Below are positions 1-10,923 of a stretch of DNA of 64,000 bases, in pieces. This DNA is from Pelagibacteraceae bacterium (GTDB lineage: Bacteria; Pseudomonadota; Alphaproteobacteria; Pelagibacterales; Pelagibacteraceae). The position numbers and the translations under genes were made by a program. The stretch's first letter is position 1; each line of letters starts with the position of its first letter. The notes beneath the pieces are model-generated. The model was not told where the DNA came from and ran no database searches. It saw only the letters and a program-made list of their open reading frames with translations. The stretch spans positions 186,001 to 250,000 of the forward strand of contig JAGYIF010000002.1 in assembly GCA_018402735.1 (NCBI GenBank), in the 5' to 3' direction.

Positions 1-269
1 GCCATTATCTCTTTTTTGATTTTTCTAACTCTTAAAGCTAACTTTTTGTTTTTTGCTCTGATTAAAAATTCATCTATTCCGCCTCTAAAATCTACAGCTT
101 TTAAAGCTCGTGTTGAAATTTTAAATCTGATATTTTTATTTAGTATTTCACTTCTCAAAGTAACTTTTTTAATATTTGGATAAAATTTTCTTTTTGTTTT
201 GTTGTTCGCATGACTAACTTTGTGACCACTCATTGGTTTTTTTCCAGTTAATTCACATAAATTTGCCAT
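1..269 (-). CDS. rpmB: 50S ribosomal protein L28, 3' end truncated by window edge
   Basis: Manual translation from ATG at 269 (minus): MANLCELTGKKPMSGHKVSHANNKTKRKFYPN..RVRKIKKEIMA; typical L28. Not in the ORF track because the stop lies outside the window. Confidence 0.93.
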   Translation of the reverse strand, partial: MANLCELTGKKPMSGHKVSHANNKTKRKFYPNIKKVTLRSEILNKNIRFKISTRALKAVDFRGGIDEFLIRAKNKKLALRVRKIKKEIM

Positions 270-388
270 AAGCTTCTCCGGCAAGGGGTATATTTTGATA
301 AAGTTTTATGGTCAAGCCATTATTTTGGCGATTTGACATTTAACTACTTGAAGAATATTGCATTATTAATGAGTTTTCTTTTTAATTA

Positions 389-1450
389 ATGCTTCAAGTT
401 TATTTACCCATTGCAGATGTCACGATTAATGTCGCAACTTTTCTTATAATTAGTGTTGTAGTTGGCTTTTTTGCAGGTCTTTTGGGGATTGGAGGTGGAT
501 TTTTAATTACCCCTATTTTAATTTTTTTAGGCATCCCTCCTATTTATGCTGTTGCTAATGGTGCTAACAATATTTTAGCTGCCTCCGTTTCTGGAACACT
601 AGCTCATTGGTTTAAAAATCAATTAGATATTAAGATGGGATTACTCATTTTGTCAGGCGGTGTTTTTGGTTCAATTGTTGGGATAATTATATTTAAATTT
701 TTTTTACTACAAGGTTCGGTCAATAACATTATATCCATAATGTATTGCGTATTGTTAACAAGCATTGGAGTCTCAATGCTGTTTGAAAGTTTGATAGAAA
801 TAAGAAGGATTAAATTAAACCGTTTTATTCGAAGAAAATTACATAGACACTACTGGGTTCATCATCTTCCTTTTAAAATGAGAATAAGAAAATCTAAATT
901 ATATATAAGTATTATACCTCCAATATTTTTTGGAATAGTTGTTGGAATTCTTTCTTCAATGCTAGGCGTGGGTGGTGGGTTTTTGTTAGTTCCAATTATG
1001 ATTTATATTTTAGGCATGCCTGCAAGGCTGGTTCCTGGAACTTCACTTTTTATAATGATCTTTATTATGATTATTGTAACTTTGCTACATGCTCTTAATA
1101 ACAATACTATTGATATTTACTTAGTTCTTATTCTGGTGGTTGGGTCAGTTGTTGGGGCTCAAATTGGAACTAAAATTGGCAGCAAACTAAAAAGTGAAGA
1201 ATTAAGAGCTATGCTGTCGATACTTGTCGTTATTTTTGGTTTTAAATTTGGCTACGACTTATTTTTTCACAAAATTATACCCTCTGCAAACATCACTAAA
1301 CAACTACCTGTCTCTCATGAACTAAATATTATTACTGAATTTATTATAAATGTCTCACAAAACTTTCCTTCGCTGTACGCGCTAAGTTCTATATTTCTAG
1401 CAATTATTATAGGAATAATTGCAGCTTATGGATTTAGAAAATTTATTTAA
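389..1450 (+). CDS. Sulfite exporter TauE/SafE family membrane permease
   Basis: Two repeats of GxLxGIGGGFLxxPxLxxxG typical of TauE/SafE. Confidence 0.85.
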   Translation: MLQVYLPIADVTINVATFLIISVVVGFFAGLLGIGGGFLITPILIFLGIPPIYAVANGANNILAASVSGTLAHWFKNQLDIKMGLLILSGGVFGSIVGIIIFKFFLLQGSVNNIISIMYCVLLTSIGVSMLFESLIEIRRIKLNRFIRRKLHRHYWVHHLPFKMRIRKSKLYISIIPPIFFGIVVGILSSMLGVGGGFLLVPIMIYILGMPARLVPGTSLFIMIFIMIIVTLLHALNNNTIDIYLVLILVVGSVVGAQIGTKIGSKLKSEELRAMLSILVVIFGFKFGYDLFFHKIIPSANITKQLPVSHELNIITEFIINVSQNFPSLYALSSIFLAIIIGIIAAYGFRKFI

Positions 1451-1887
1451 TGAATTTAAATAAAAATATTTTATCTCTTAGTTATTTGGGTTTAATTCCT
1501 TTTTATTTTTTTGCAATTATTTCTATTTTCGAAGATTATAACTTTTTTATAGATATATTTTTTTTATATTCTGTAATTATTATTTGTTTTTTATCTGGAT
1601 CCTTGTGGATGAAACTAATGATATTACCTAAACAAAAAAATAATGCTTTTTTTAGAATATTATCCGTTACTTTTCCTCTTATTGCTATGATTTCAGAGTT
1701 GTTTGTAAGTTACTCATTAAAGGTAATTATCTATGCCCTAATTTATATATTGATTTATATTTGTGATAAAAAAACTGCAGCTCATAGCATGCCTGATTAT
1801 ATAAGAATGAGATTTTTTCTAACTGGAAACGTTATTTTAACTCACTTAATTTTATTATATACAATCTTTACCTACGGCATCTTTTAA
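1450..1887 (+). CDS. DUF3429-like multi-TM membrane protein
   Basis: Hydrophobic 145-aa ORF overlapping the upstream stop; 3' end overlaps pyrD convergently. Confidence 0.5.
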   Translation: MNLNKNILSLSYLGLIPFYFFAIISIFEDYNFFIDIFFLYSVIIICFLSGSLWMKLMILPKQKNNAFFRILSVTFPLIAMISELFVSYSLKVIIYALIYILIYICDKKTAAHSMPDYIRMRFFLTGNVILTHLILLYTIFTYGIF

Positions 1888-2907
1888 AGTCTCATAACCT
1901 TCAGACTGCAAAAGATCTTCTAATTCTCCATTAATTTTATTCGCAATATAAGGACCCTCATACACAAAGGACGTATAAAGTTGAAGTAAAGAAGCTCCTG
2001 ACTTAATTTTTGCTAATGCCGTTTGTCCATCTGTTACCCCGCCAGCACCTATGATAGGCACCTGATTTTTTAATATAGAATAAAACTTTTTTATAATTTC
2101 ATTAGACACATCAAATAGCGGCTTACCGGAAAGACCTCCAACTTCGTTTTTGTTTAAACTTATTATGTCTTTATTTCTAGTAATTGTCGTATTAGTAAGC
2201 ACTACTCCATCAATTTTTTGCTGAAGAATAATTGCTGAAAGTTCAGAAATATTAGCATCGCTTATATCTGGAGAAATTTTAAGAAGAATTGGAGTTTTAT
2301 TGTTTAATGTTTTTTGTTTTAATTTAATCGATGTTAATAACTCTTCTATTTTGTTTTTTTCATGAAGATCTCTTAGGTTTGGGGTATTGGGAGAAGATAT
2401 GTTAATGCAAATATAGTCACAGCAATCACAAAAATATTCAAGGCATTGTAAGTAATCTTCAATTTTAGATATACTTTCTTTATTTGGTCCGATATTAATT
2501 CCAAATATTCCTGTTGGTTTATTTTGTTGTATCGTCTCCTTAACTTTAACCATGCCTTCACTTGGAAAGCCAAGTCTATTAATAATTCCCTTATCTTCAC
2601 TTAATCTAAATACTCTCGGTTTCGGATTTCCTGATTGCGGCAATGGAGTAACTGTGCCTATTTCTGCAAATCCAAAGCCAAGCTTATAAATGGAGTTGTA
2701 AATTTCTGCATTTTTATCGAAACCTGCTGCCAATCCTACAGGGCTATTAAAAGTTTTTCCCAAAAGATTCATTTCTAATTTTTTGGATGTTTTGCTCGTA
2801 AAAAGTTGCAAAGGTAAGAAATTATTTTTTAAAAATTTTATTGCCAAACTATGTGCAAGTTCTGGGTCTGCTTTTTTGAGCAGTGTATTAATGATTTGGT
2901 ATATCAT
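1855..2907 (-). CDS. pyrD: Dihydroorotate dehydrogenase (quinone)
   Basis: Motifs SPVGLAAGFDKNAE, INISSPNTPNLRDLH, GAGGVTDGQTAL. Confidence 0.95.
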   Translation of the reverse strand: MIYQIINTLLKKADPELAHSLAIKFLKNNFLPLQLFTSKTSKKLEMNLLGKTFNSPVGLAAGFDKNAEIYNSIYKLGFGFAEIGTVTPLPQSGNPKPRVFRLSEDKGIINRLGFPSEGMVKVKETIQQNKPTGIFGINIGPNKESISKIEDYLQCLEYFCDCCDYICINISSPNTPNLRDLHEKNKIEELLTSIKLKQKTLNNKTPILLKISPDISDANISELSAIILQQKIDGVVLTNTTITRNKDIISLNKNEVGGLSGKPLFDVSNEIIKKFYSILKNQVPIIGAGGVTDGQTALAKIKSGASLLQLYTSFVYEGPYIANKINGELEDLLQSEGYETLKDAVGKDCI

Positions 2908-2913
2908 GCACGT

Positions 2914-4479
2914 CTAGTTTCTGTTTAATGATTTAGTAATTAGATCTACTGTTTCTTGTTTGCCGAAAAAACAAATAAACGAACCCATTCGCGGTCCCTG
3001 TTCATCACCAAAAACTACTTCATAAATAGCCTTGAACCAATTTCTTAACTCTTCTTTTGGATAGTAATTTTTACCCACTGAGAAAACAATAGTTTGAATT
3101 TCTTCTGGAGTTAAACTTCCTGGCATTTTTTTTATTTCTTCTATAAGCTCTAATAATGCTTTTGTTTCTAGTTCATTAGCCTGTCTATATTTCTTATGAA
3201 TTTTGACGTGGTCATTAAAATAAGCAATTGCATTTGTAATGAGACCTTCAAGAATAGGATGTTTTGATCTATCTAAATCAGGACTAAAATTTTTAACAAA
3301 TTTCCACAATACATCTTCGCTAGAAGCGTTACTTACACTTACTAAATTCAGCAAAACTCCAAAACTAATAACGCTTTTTTCTTTAGGGGGATTTCCATTA
3401 TGAACATGCCAGACCGGATTTCCAAGCTGTTCTTTCATCGGCTGATCTGGGAATTTTTCTAAAAAAGATAAATATTCATCTACGGCTTTAGGAATAACTT
3501 GCGGATATAATTTTTTTGCTCTCTGCGGATTTTGATACATATATAGAGCCAAACTTTCTGGACTTGCGTATTTCAGCCAATCCTCGATTGAAATTCCATT
3601 CCCTTTAGATTTTGAAATCTTCTCTCCTTTTTCATCTAAAAATAACTCATAGTAAAAACCGTTAGGAGGAACATGACCAAGTATTTTACATATTTGTTGT
3701 GATAGTTCAGCACTTGGAATTAAATCTTTTCCATACATCTCAAAGTCAACTTCTAATGCGTGCCATCTCATCGCCCAATCCACTTTCCACTGAAGTTTGC
3801 AATGTCCACCTATTACTTTTGTTTTGAATTTCTTGCCGTTGCTCTCATAAACAATTTCACCATTTTGAATATCTTTTTCTAAAACAGCCACTTCTAATAC
3901 TTTTCCAGTTTCGGGACAAACTGGTAAAAAAGGGCTGTAAGATTTTTTTCTCTCTTCGCCAAGCGTTGGCAATATAACACTCATTATTTCGTCGTACTTC
4001 CTTAAGACAAGCTTTAACGCTTCATCAAAAATTCCGGACTTGTATAAAACGGTTGAGCTTTTAAATTCATAAGAAAAACCAAATTTATCTAAAAAACTTT
4101 GCAACATTTGATTGTTATGTTCTCCAAAACTTGCAAATTTTCCAAATGGATCTGGCACACTAGTTAAAGGTTTGTGAAGATTGTCTTCTAATATTTTTTT
4201 ATTTGAAATATTTTCAGGTACTTTTCTAAGTCCATCCATATCATCAGAAAAAGTAAAAAGCTTAACAGGAATGTTTGAAATTTTTTGAAATGCCTGAATG
4301 ACCATCGTAGTTCGGCAAACTTCTCCGAATGTTCCTATGTGAGGTAATCCGCTTGGCCCGTAACCAGTTTGGAATAAAGCATAGCCTTTTTTTTCCAAAA
4401 GTTTTTTTCTTTTTTTTAAAAGGTCTCTTGCTTCAACAAATGGCCAAGCTTTTGATTCTAAATACTCGTTATCAGTCAT
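2914..4479 (-). CDS. lysK: Lysyl-tRNA synthetase, class I
   Basis: Class I aaRS HIGH-like (GPSGLPHIGTFGEV) and KMSKS-like (KISKSKGNG) motifs; LysRS-I architecture. Confidence 0.9.
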   Translation of the reverse strand: MTDNEYLESKAWPFVEARDLLKKRKKLLEKKGYALFQTGYGPSGLPHIGTFGEVCRTTMVIQAFQKISNIPVKLFTFSDDMDGLRKVPENISNKKILEDNLHKPLTSVPDPFGKFASFGEHNNQMLQSFLDKFGFSYEFKSSTVLYKSGIFDEALKLVLRKYDEIMSVILPTLGEERKKSYSPFLPVCPETGKVLEVAVLEKDIQNGEIVYESNGKKFKTKVIGGHCKLQWKVDWAMRWHALEVDFEMYGKDLIPSAELSQQICKILGHVPPNGFYYELFLDEKGEKISKSKGNGISIEDWLKYASPESLALYMYQNPQRAKKLYPQVIPKAVDEYLSFLEKFPDQPMKEQLGNPVWHVHNGNPPKEKSVISFGVLLNLVSVSNASSEDVLWKFVKNFSPDLDRSKHPILEGLITNAIAYFNDHVKIHKKYRQANELETKALLELIEEIKKMPGSLTPEEIQTIVFSVGKNYYPKEELRNWFKAIYEVVFGDEQGPRMGSFICFFGKQETVDLITKSLNRN

Positions 4480-4594
4480 TTACAGAAATTCATTCCTTAT
4501 AACTCAAAATGTAAATTTTTGTCATGTATTTTCCAATGAAACATCATTTGTTTTAAAAACAAATTAATATATTTTTAGTTGGGTTAATAAAATT

Positions 4595-6040
4595 ATGAAA
4601 GACGGAACAAAAACAGTTTTTTTAGTAATTGGCACCCTGCTTATTATTTTGGGTCTATTTATGTTGATACCCTACATAGTTGAACTAACTATAGGCGATA
4701 AATCACATAACTTTTTATTTTGGTCAGTTTTTTCAATATTCATCGGCTATCTTTTATTAGTAACTAATCAAACAGAACATAAAGGTCTGAATATTAAGCA
4801 GGCGTTCATGATGACTTCTTTTTCATGGATTGCCATAACTTTATTTGCAAGCTTTCCATTGATGTTCTCCTCGCTAAAATTATCTTTTACGGATGCATTT
4901 TTTGAATCCATGTCAGGAATTACAACAACAGGTTCTACAATTTTAGATAACATTGAAATTGCATCTAAAGGAGTGCTTATTTGGAGATCTATGTTGCAGT
5001 GGCTTGGTGGAATTGGAATTATTGTAATGGCAATTACAGTCTTGCCTCTTTTAAATATTGGAGGGATGTCTTTATTTAAGTCAGAAGGGTCCGAATTTGA
5101 AAAAATACTTCCTAGTTCAAAAGAAATTGCCATGGTCTGTACTAAAATTTATTTAATATTAACTTTGTTTTGTGCGCTTGGATTTTATTTTTATGGAATG
5201 GATGCTTTTGATGCAGTAGCCCACTCATTTACAACAATTTCAACTGGTGGATTTTCTACTCACACATTATCCATGGGATATTACGATTCCGCTCCAATTG
5301 AGATAATTGCTATTATTTTTATGATGTGTGGAAGTATCCCATTTTTAACTTATTTAAAATTTATCAAAGGAGATATTTTTGTATTTTATAAAGATGCCCA
5401 AATTCGTGGTTTTTTTCTTTTTACTTTTTTATCGTCTATTATAATTATTATTTACTCCTATTTTTTCGTAAAAGATTCTATTCCCCACAATATTAGAGAA
5501 ACTGCTTTTAATGTTGTTTCTATTTTAACTGGCACAGGATTTACAACCGAAGATTTTAGTACTTGGGGAAATTTTTCATCCTTCTTTTTTATAATATTAA
5601 TGTTTGTGGGAGGTTGCTCTGCTTCTACAACGTGTGGAATTAAAATATTTAGATTTCAAATATTACACTTATTTATAACAAAACAAATTAAACAAATCAT
5701 TTATCCGAACGGTGTATTCCCGATAAAATATCAAGGAGAAATTATTGGAGATACTTTATTGACCTCAGTATTAACTTTTGTTTTTTTATATATTTTTATA
5801 TTTTTTATTATAACCGCTCTGTTATCTTTGTCAGGGTTAGATTTTATTACTGCCATTTCAGCGGCAGCTACTTGTATTTCAAACGTGGGACCTGGTCTTG
5901 GTGAAATAGTCGGTCCCTCAGGAAGCTTCAAGCAATTACCCGAACTTACGAAATGGTACTTGAGTTTTGCGATGTTATTGGGACGATTAGAATTTTTTAC
6001 AGTTCTTGTTTTATTTTTTCCTTCTTTTTGGAAAAATTAG
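4595..6040 (+). CDS. trkH: TrkH family potassium uptake protein
   Basis: ESMSGITTTGSTIL, TTISTGGFSTH, GGCSASTTCGIKIFR, ISNVGPGLG selectivity-filter repeats. Confidence 0.92.
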   Translation: MKDGTKTVFLVIGTLLIILGLFMLIPYIVELTIGDKSHNFLFWSVFSIFIGYLLLVTNQTEHKGLNIKQAFMMTSFSWIAITLFASFPLMFSSLKLSFTDAFFESMSGITTTGSTILDNIEIASKGVLIWRSMLQWLGGIGIIVMAITVLPLLNIGGMSLFKSEGSEFEKILPSSKEIAMVCTKIYLILTLFCALGFYFYGMDAFDAVAHSFTTISTGGFSTHTLSMGYYDSAPIEIIAIIFMMCGSIPFLTYLKFIKGDIFVFYKDAQIRGFFLFTFLSSIIIIIYSYFFVKDSIPHNIRETAFNVVSILTGTGFTTEDFSTWGNFSSFFFIILMFVGGCSASTTCGIKIFRFQILHLFITKQIKQIIYPNGVFPIKYQGEIIGDTLLTSVLTFVFLYIFIFFIITALLSLSGLDFITAISAAATCISNVGPGLGEIVGPSGSFKQLPELTKWYLSFAMLLGRLEFFTVLVLFFPSFWKN

Positions 6041-6960
6041 TCTAAACACCAATCAATTATTGCCTTTTGTCCATGTAGTCTATTTTCAGCTTGTTGCCAA
6101 ATAACTGACTGCGGGCCGTCTATAATATCTGCGGTAACTTCTTCACCTCTTGCTGCGGGCAGGACATGCATAAAAATTGCATCTTTATCTGCACAACTCA
6201 TTAATTTTTTGTTAGCTTGATATGGCTTTAATGCAGATTTTTTTTTCTTAACATTCACATGGTCGCCCATAGAAATCCACTTATCGCTCATAATACAATC
6301 TACTCCTTTTGCTGCCTTTAATGGATCTTTAAAAATAACTATTTTTCCATTTTTCGCTTCAGCCCAATCTAATATTTTTTTGGAAGGCATATATCCTTTA
6401 GGGCATGAAATATTTAATTGAAAATCAAACTGCACAGCTGCTTCAATTGCAGAATTGGTCACGTTATTTCCATCACCTATCCAAGCAATCTTTGCTCCTT
6501 TGATAGATCCTTTGTTTTCTTCAAATGTAAGTACATCACTAAGTAATTGGCAAGGATGCGAATGATCCGTAAGGCCATTGATTAAAGGAATGGTTAATAA
6601 ATGTGCAAGTTCCAGTAAAGACTTGTGTGCAAAAGTTCTAAACATCACAATATCTGAAAAAGAAGATATAACTTTAGCAGTATCTTCGATGCTTTCCTCT
6701 CCTTTTCCCAAATGCATATCATTAGAATTCATCACGATTGTTTGGCCACCCAATTGTCTCATCGCTAGGTCAAAAGATAATCTAGTTCTTGTGGAGGGCT
6801 TTTCAAAAATCATAAGTAGCAACTTATCTTTAGCGCTACTGTTTTCTGTAACTAACACTTTACTTTTTGTGGATGATTTTTTCTTTCTTCTTTTTGCCTC
6901 GTCTACAATATTTCTTAATTCTTTTTTACTAATGTGACTAAGATCTAAAAAATGTTTCAC
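6037..6960 (-). CDS. argF: Ornithine carbamoyltransferase
   Basis: EKPSTRTRLSFD, HPCQLLSD, HVLPAARGEEV motifs. Confidence 0.95.
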   Translation of the reverse strand: MKHFLDLSHISKKELRNIVDEAKRRKKKSSTKSKVLVTENSSAKDKLLLMIFEKPSTRTRLSFDLAMRQLGGQTIVMNSNDMHLGKGEESIEDTAKVISSFSDIVMFRTFAHKSLLELAHLLTIPLINGLTDHSHPCQLLSDVLTFEENKGSIKGAKIAWIGDGNNVTNSAIEAAVQFDFQLNISCPKGYMPSKKILDWAEAKNGKIVIFKDPLKAAKGVDCIMSDKWISMGDHVNVKKKKSALKPYQANKKLMSCADKDAIFMHVLPAARGEEVTADIIDGPQSVIWQQAENRLHGQKAIIDWCLD

Positions 6961-8126
6961 TATTTAAATTCCTTTGCCGTTTTTTCTAAGATAATAATTG
7001 CTTTATCTATTTCTTTTTTTGTAACAATAAGCGGAGGAAGTAATCTTATTACATTCTCTGCAGCTTTTACACCTAGCATTTTGTTTTTAAATAAGTGATC
7101 TAAAAACTTTGCATTATCTTCTTTAAGCTTTATTCCTCTAAGCAATCCTTTTCCTCTCACTTCGAGAATAACACTTGGATATTTTACCTGAAGTTTTTTT
7201 AACTCTTCTTCAAAATAATTTCCTACTTCTTGAACGTGCTCTAAAAAACCTTTTTCTAAAATAATATCTAACACAGCATTGCCAACACTCATGGCTAAAG
7301 GATTTCCGCCAAATGTGCTTCCATGAGTTCCAGCCTTCATCCCGATTGATGCTTTTTTATTTACTAAACAAGCTCCAATAGGAAAACCTCCTCCTATTCC
7401 TTTTGCAATAGGAACTATATCAGGCTCAATTCCCGCCCAATCGAAAGCAAAAAACTTTCCTGTTCTTCCAATACCACACTGAACTTCATCTAAAATAAGA
7501 AGCAGATCTTTTTCTTCACATAATTTTTTAAGACCAATCAAGCATTCCTTTGGCAAAACTTTAACTCCACCTTCGCCAAACACGGTCTCTACCATGATAG
7601 CAGCTGTATGTTTATTAATAGCTTTTTTTAAAGCATCATGATCTGCGAAAGGAACTTGATCAAAACCATCTACTTTTGGTCCAAAGCCTTTTATGTGCTC
7701 TGGATTATTTGCTGCAAATAATGATGCCAATGTTCTTCCATGAAAAGCGCCTGTAAAAGTTATAATTCTGTTTTTTTCTGGTTGACCTATTTCGTAAAAA
7801 TATTTTCTAGCAATTTTAATACTTGCCTCTGTTGCCTCCGCTCCTGAATTCATAAAAACAACGTAATCAGCAAAAGTATTATCTACTAATCTTTGGGCTA
7901 GTTTTTCTTGTTCTGGAATAATAAATGCATTTGACACATGCCACAATTTTTCTGCTTGTTTTTGTATAGTTTCAACAAGATGTTTATGACAGTGTCCTAG
8001 AGAGTTTACGGCTATGCCGGATACAAAATCTAAATACTTATCACCAGTAGTTGAATATAGATAACAACCCTTTCCTTTTGAAAAAGAAACATCTCTTCTA
8101 TTATATGTCCCAAGAACAGCGCTCAT
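6960..8126 (-). CDS. argD: Acetylornithine aminotransferase
   Basis: Class III PLP aminotransferase, NSGAEATEASIKIARK, DEVQCGIGRTGKFFAF, HGSTFGGNPLA; adjacent to argF. Confidence 0.93.
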   Translation of the reverse strand: MSAVLGTYNRRDVSFSKGKGCYLYSTTGDKYLDFVSGIAVNSLGHCHKHLVETIQKQAEKLWHVSNAFIIPEQEKLAQRLVDNTFADYVVFMNSGAEATEASIKIARKYFYEIGQPEKNRIITFTGAFHGRTLASLFAANNPEHIKGFGPKVDGFDQVPFADHDALKKAINKHTAAIMVETVFGEGGVKVLPKECLIGLKKLCEEKDLLLILDEVQCGIGRTGKFFAFDWAGIEPDIVPIAKGIGGGFPIGACLVNKKASIGMKAGTHGSTFGGNPLAMSVGNAVLDIILEKGFLEHVQEVGNYFEEELKKLQVKYPSVILEVRGKGLLRGIKLKEDNAKFLDHLFKNKMLGVKAAENVIRLLPPLIVTKKEIDKAIIILEKTAKEFK

Positions 8127-8133
8127 AATTATA

Positions 8134-8946
8134 TTAAAATTTTATTTTATAGCCTTTATTAAATAAAAAATAACAAATGTACCAGGTGATAATATTCGTA
8201 ATGATTAAAACAATCAATCCAACCTGTGGTGAGCTATCTGATGCTCCTAAAAAACCATATCTGAAACCATCAATAATATAAAAAAATGGATTAAAAGTAC
8301 TGATTGTCTCAATATAAATATTCAGGTTTTTAATGGAATAAAAAGTTCCCGATAAAAAAGAAAGTGGAACAATAATAAAATTAGTAACAGCAGCCATATT
8401 GTCAAATTTTTCTGACCAAAGACCAGCTAAAAACCCTAAGCTTGCAAGCAAGGAAGATCCCAAAAAACCGTAAATGAAAATAATAAAAATATTATGAATA
8501 GGAACGTGAATAAAAATAATACAAACGGATATAGAGACTATTCCTACCACCAAACCCCTAGTAATCCCTCCAGCTAGCATCGCTACTGTAACTTCTAAAG
8601 CGGAAAGAGGTGGGTACAAAAGATCAACTATGTTTCCTTGCATTTTAGAGATCATTAAAGAAGATGATGTATTTGCAAAAGCATTTTGCATCATTTGCAT
8701 GACAATTAATCCTGGTATTAAAAAAATAGTAAAAGAATACCCAAGCACATCCTCTTTTCCTTTTCCAACTGCCAGACTAAATACTACCAAAAAAAGAAAA
8801 AAGGTAATCACAGGTGACAACACAGTTTGCATCCAAACATTAAAAAATCTTAACACTTCTTTAATATAAAGAGTGTACATGCCAATCCAGTTCACTCTTC
8901 CAAATCTTCTGCTGCCAATTTTGTATTTTTGCTCAATTGTTGTCAT
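8134..8946 (-). CDS. ABC-2 type transporter permease
   Basis: ABC-2 permease with NPFFYIIDGFRYGFLG; ORF opens at 8964, start more likely MTTIEQKYKIG at 8946. Confidence 0.8.
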   Translation of the reverse strand: MTTIEQKYKIGSRRFGRVNWIGMYTLYIKEVLRFFNVWMQTVLSPVITFFLFLVVFSLAVGKGKEDVLGYSFTIFLIPGLIVMQMMQNAFANTSSSLMISKMQGNIVDLLYPPLSALEVTVAMLAGGITRGLVVGIVSISVCIIFIHVPIHNIFIIFIYGFLGSSLLASLGFLAGLWSEKFDNMAAVTNFIIVPLSFLSGTFYSIKNLNIYIETISTFNPFFYIIDGFRYGFLGASDSSPQVGLIVLIITNIITWYICYFLFNKGYKIKF

Positions 8947-9101
8947 GACGCATTCTAGTATCAATTAATGTTGTAAAAATGCACAAAATTGTGGATATAA
9001 TTAAATTTAAGTAAAAATTGCTCATAAATCTGTATTTTTTAATCAACATGTTGTGTTTTTTTTTCTTGTTTATGCAATATATAGTATTATAAATCGGCAA
9101 A

Positions 9102-9611
9102 ATGGCTTGGACAGAAGAAAAAACAGAAAAACTGAAGAAACTTTGGGGAGAGGGACATACCGCTAGCCAAATTTCTAAAATGCTTGGAAATGGCATTTCA
9201 AGAAATGCTGTGATTGGAAAATCTCATAGACTAGGTCTTCAGGGAAGAGCCCAGTCGAGAATGATTTCTTCTCCAAAAATTAACAACCGAACTTTTAACG
9301 AAAATAGTGAGCAAGGCGAAAAAAGACAAAAAAGACCAAGAGGGCTTAGAGCTATTGTTATTGAAAAAGATTTTGAGCCAGAAAATCCTATTCCATTAGA
9401 AAAATTAACAGACAAAACATGCAGATGGCCAATCGGTCACCCTGATGAAAAAGATTTCTACTTCTGCGGAAGATCTTCAATGGATAGCAGAGTATATTGC
9501 AAACTACATGTTTTGCATGCCTACCAGCCTAGAGGATTTAAAGAAGATAAAGACAACTCTTCTCATGAAGAGCTTCCTGACTTTATTGAAAAAAAGGTCA
9601 AAACGGCATAG
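9102..9611 (+). CDS. gcrA: GcrA family cell cycle regulator
   Basis: N-terminal MAWTEEKTEKLKKLWGEGHTASQISKMLG..SRNAVIGKSHRLGL and C-terminal CRWPIGHPDEKDFYFCGR. Confidence 0.95.
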   Translation: MAWTEEKTEKLKKLWGEGHTASQISKMLGNGISRNAVIGKSHRLGLQGRAQSRMISSPKINNRTFNENSEQGEKRQKRPRGLRAIVIEKDFEPENPIPLEKLTDKTCRWPIGHPDEKDFYFCGRSSMDSRVYCKLHVLHAYQPRGFKEDKDNSSHEELPDFIEKKVKTA

Positions 9612-9667
9612 TTTCAAAAAATCACCCTTATTTTTCAAGGTTTATTTGGGTTCGTTTTTCTCAGAGC

Positions 9668-10891
9668 CTACCTAAATCGAGCAGGACTATATTTAGAAAA
9701 ATTTAAACTCACTCCATCTTTTGAGATTATTTTGGAAATAATACTTCCCGTAATAGCACCAAGAGTCCAGCCCAAGTGGTTATGACCAAAAGCATAGAAA
9801 ATATTATTATGATTTTTAGATTCTCCAATTACTGGGAGGAAATCTGGCAACGTCGGCCTAAATCCTAACCAACTGTCACAAGGATCTGGCAAGTTTGAGA
9901 GCATTTTTTTTGCCTCTCTTGTAATATATTCTATTCGTTTCGGGCTCGGGGGATTATTCAATCCACCAAGTTCAACTGTTCCAGCGGCTCTCAATCCTTG
10001 ATCCATAGGAGACAAGTACACTCCTGTATCAAAGGAACATACTGGTCTTGTAATTAACGTATCACTACCTTTAAAATGAATGTGGTACCCTCTTTCAGTT
10101 TCTAGCGGAATATATTCTCCTAATTGATCTGTAAACTTTTTTGAAAATGCTCCTGCTGTAATTAGTAATTGATCAAAATTATATTCTTTATTATTTGATT
10201 TTAATTGTGACTGAGCAATATACTTAATATCATCTCTAACAAAAGTAGCTCCGAGCTCTATACATTTTTGGAAAATTTTATCTGATATTTTTTGTGGATT
10301 TCTAGTATGAGCTGCTGTTGGAAAAAAAATACCACCCTCATACACTGGGTTAAGATTGGGCTCCATATCATGAACATCTTTTTTACTAAGAGATATTTGT
10401 TTTACTTTTAAATCATCTCTTAATTTTGTAGATTCTAAAACTCTAGGGTTATTAACATCATTATAAATATAAATTACTCCTGTATGCTCTATAAGATCAC
10501 TAGCTCCTGCGTCTTTTAAAATATATTCATACTCAGCTATCGAATGAACCAACAAAGCGTTCATTTTTTCAGCAGTATCTCTCATCGATTTAACATTGCA
10601 GTTCTTTAAAAAACGAACCGCCCAAGGAATAAGAGGCAATAGGTAGTTTAATTTGATTGATAAAGGAGAATAGGAACTAAATAAATAAGTGGGTAAATTT
10701 TTAAATATGGATGGTTGATTTAATCCTACTGCTCCATAATTGGAAAAAGATCCCGCATTGCCGAAAGAAGCTCCGCTACCTGGTTCATTTTTATCAAAGA
10801 AACTAACCTCATGTCCTTTTTTTAAAAGATGATAGCCAGAACAAAGACCAATAATACCAGCACCTAAAATAGAAACTTTTTTTTTCATCAC
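9668..10891 (-). CDS. dadA: D-amino-acid dehydrogenase (FAD-dependent, DadA-like)
   Basis: GAGIIGLCSGYHLLKKGHEVSFFD Rossmann motif; DadA-like FRPTLPDFLPVIGESKNHNNIFYAFGHNHLGWTLG. Confidence 0.85.
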   Translation of the reverse strand: MMKKKVSILGAGIIGLCSGYHLLKKGHEVSFFDKNEPGSGASFGNAGSFSNYGAVGLNQPSIFKNLPTYLFSSYSPLSIKLNYLLPLIPWAVRFLKNCNVKSMRDTAEKMNALLVHSIAEYEYILKDAGASDLIEHTGVIYIYNDVNNPRVLESTKLRDDLKVKQISLSKKDVHDMEPNLNPVYEGGIFFPTAAHTRNPQKISDKIFQKCIELGATFVRDDIKYIAQSQLKSNNKEYNFDQLLITAGAFSKKFTDQLGEYIPLETERGYHIHFKGSDTLITRPVCSFDTGVYLSPMDQGLRAAGTVELGGLNNPPSPKRIEYITREAKKMLSNLPDPCDSWLGFRPTLPDFLPVIGESKNHNNIFYAFGHNHLGWTLGAITGSIISKIISKDGVSLNFSKYSPARFR

Positions 10892-10923
10892 AAAATACTA
10901 TTTATCATAACGAATTAAACAAA

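Noticed and set aside
2373-2600. 75-aa minus ORF inside pyrD
   Set aside because: Overlaps a confidently identified pyrD frame; no recognisable domain.
2914-4479. Class I LysRS as a sign of archaeal HGT
   Set aside because: Class I LysRS is common in Alphaproteobacteria, so not noteworthy here.
4768-5133. 121-aa antisense ORF in trkH
   Set aside because: Antisense shadow ORF; trkH has clear family motifs.
6578-6937. 119-aa plus ORF antisense to argF
   Set aside because: Shadow of argF; Ser/Leu/Ile-rich composition typical of antisense frames.
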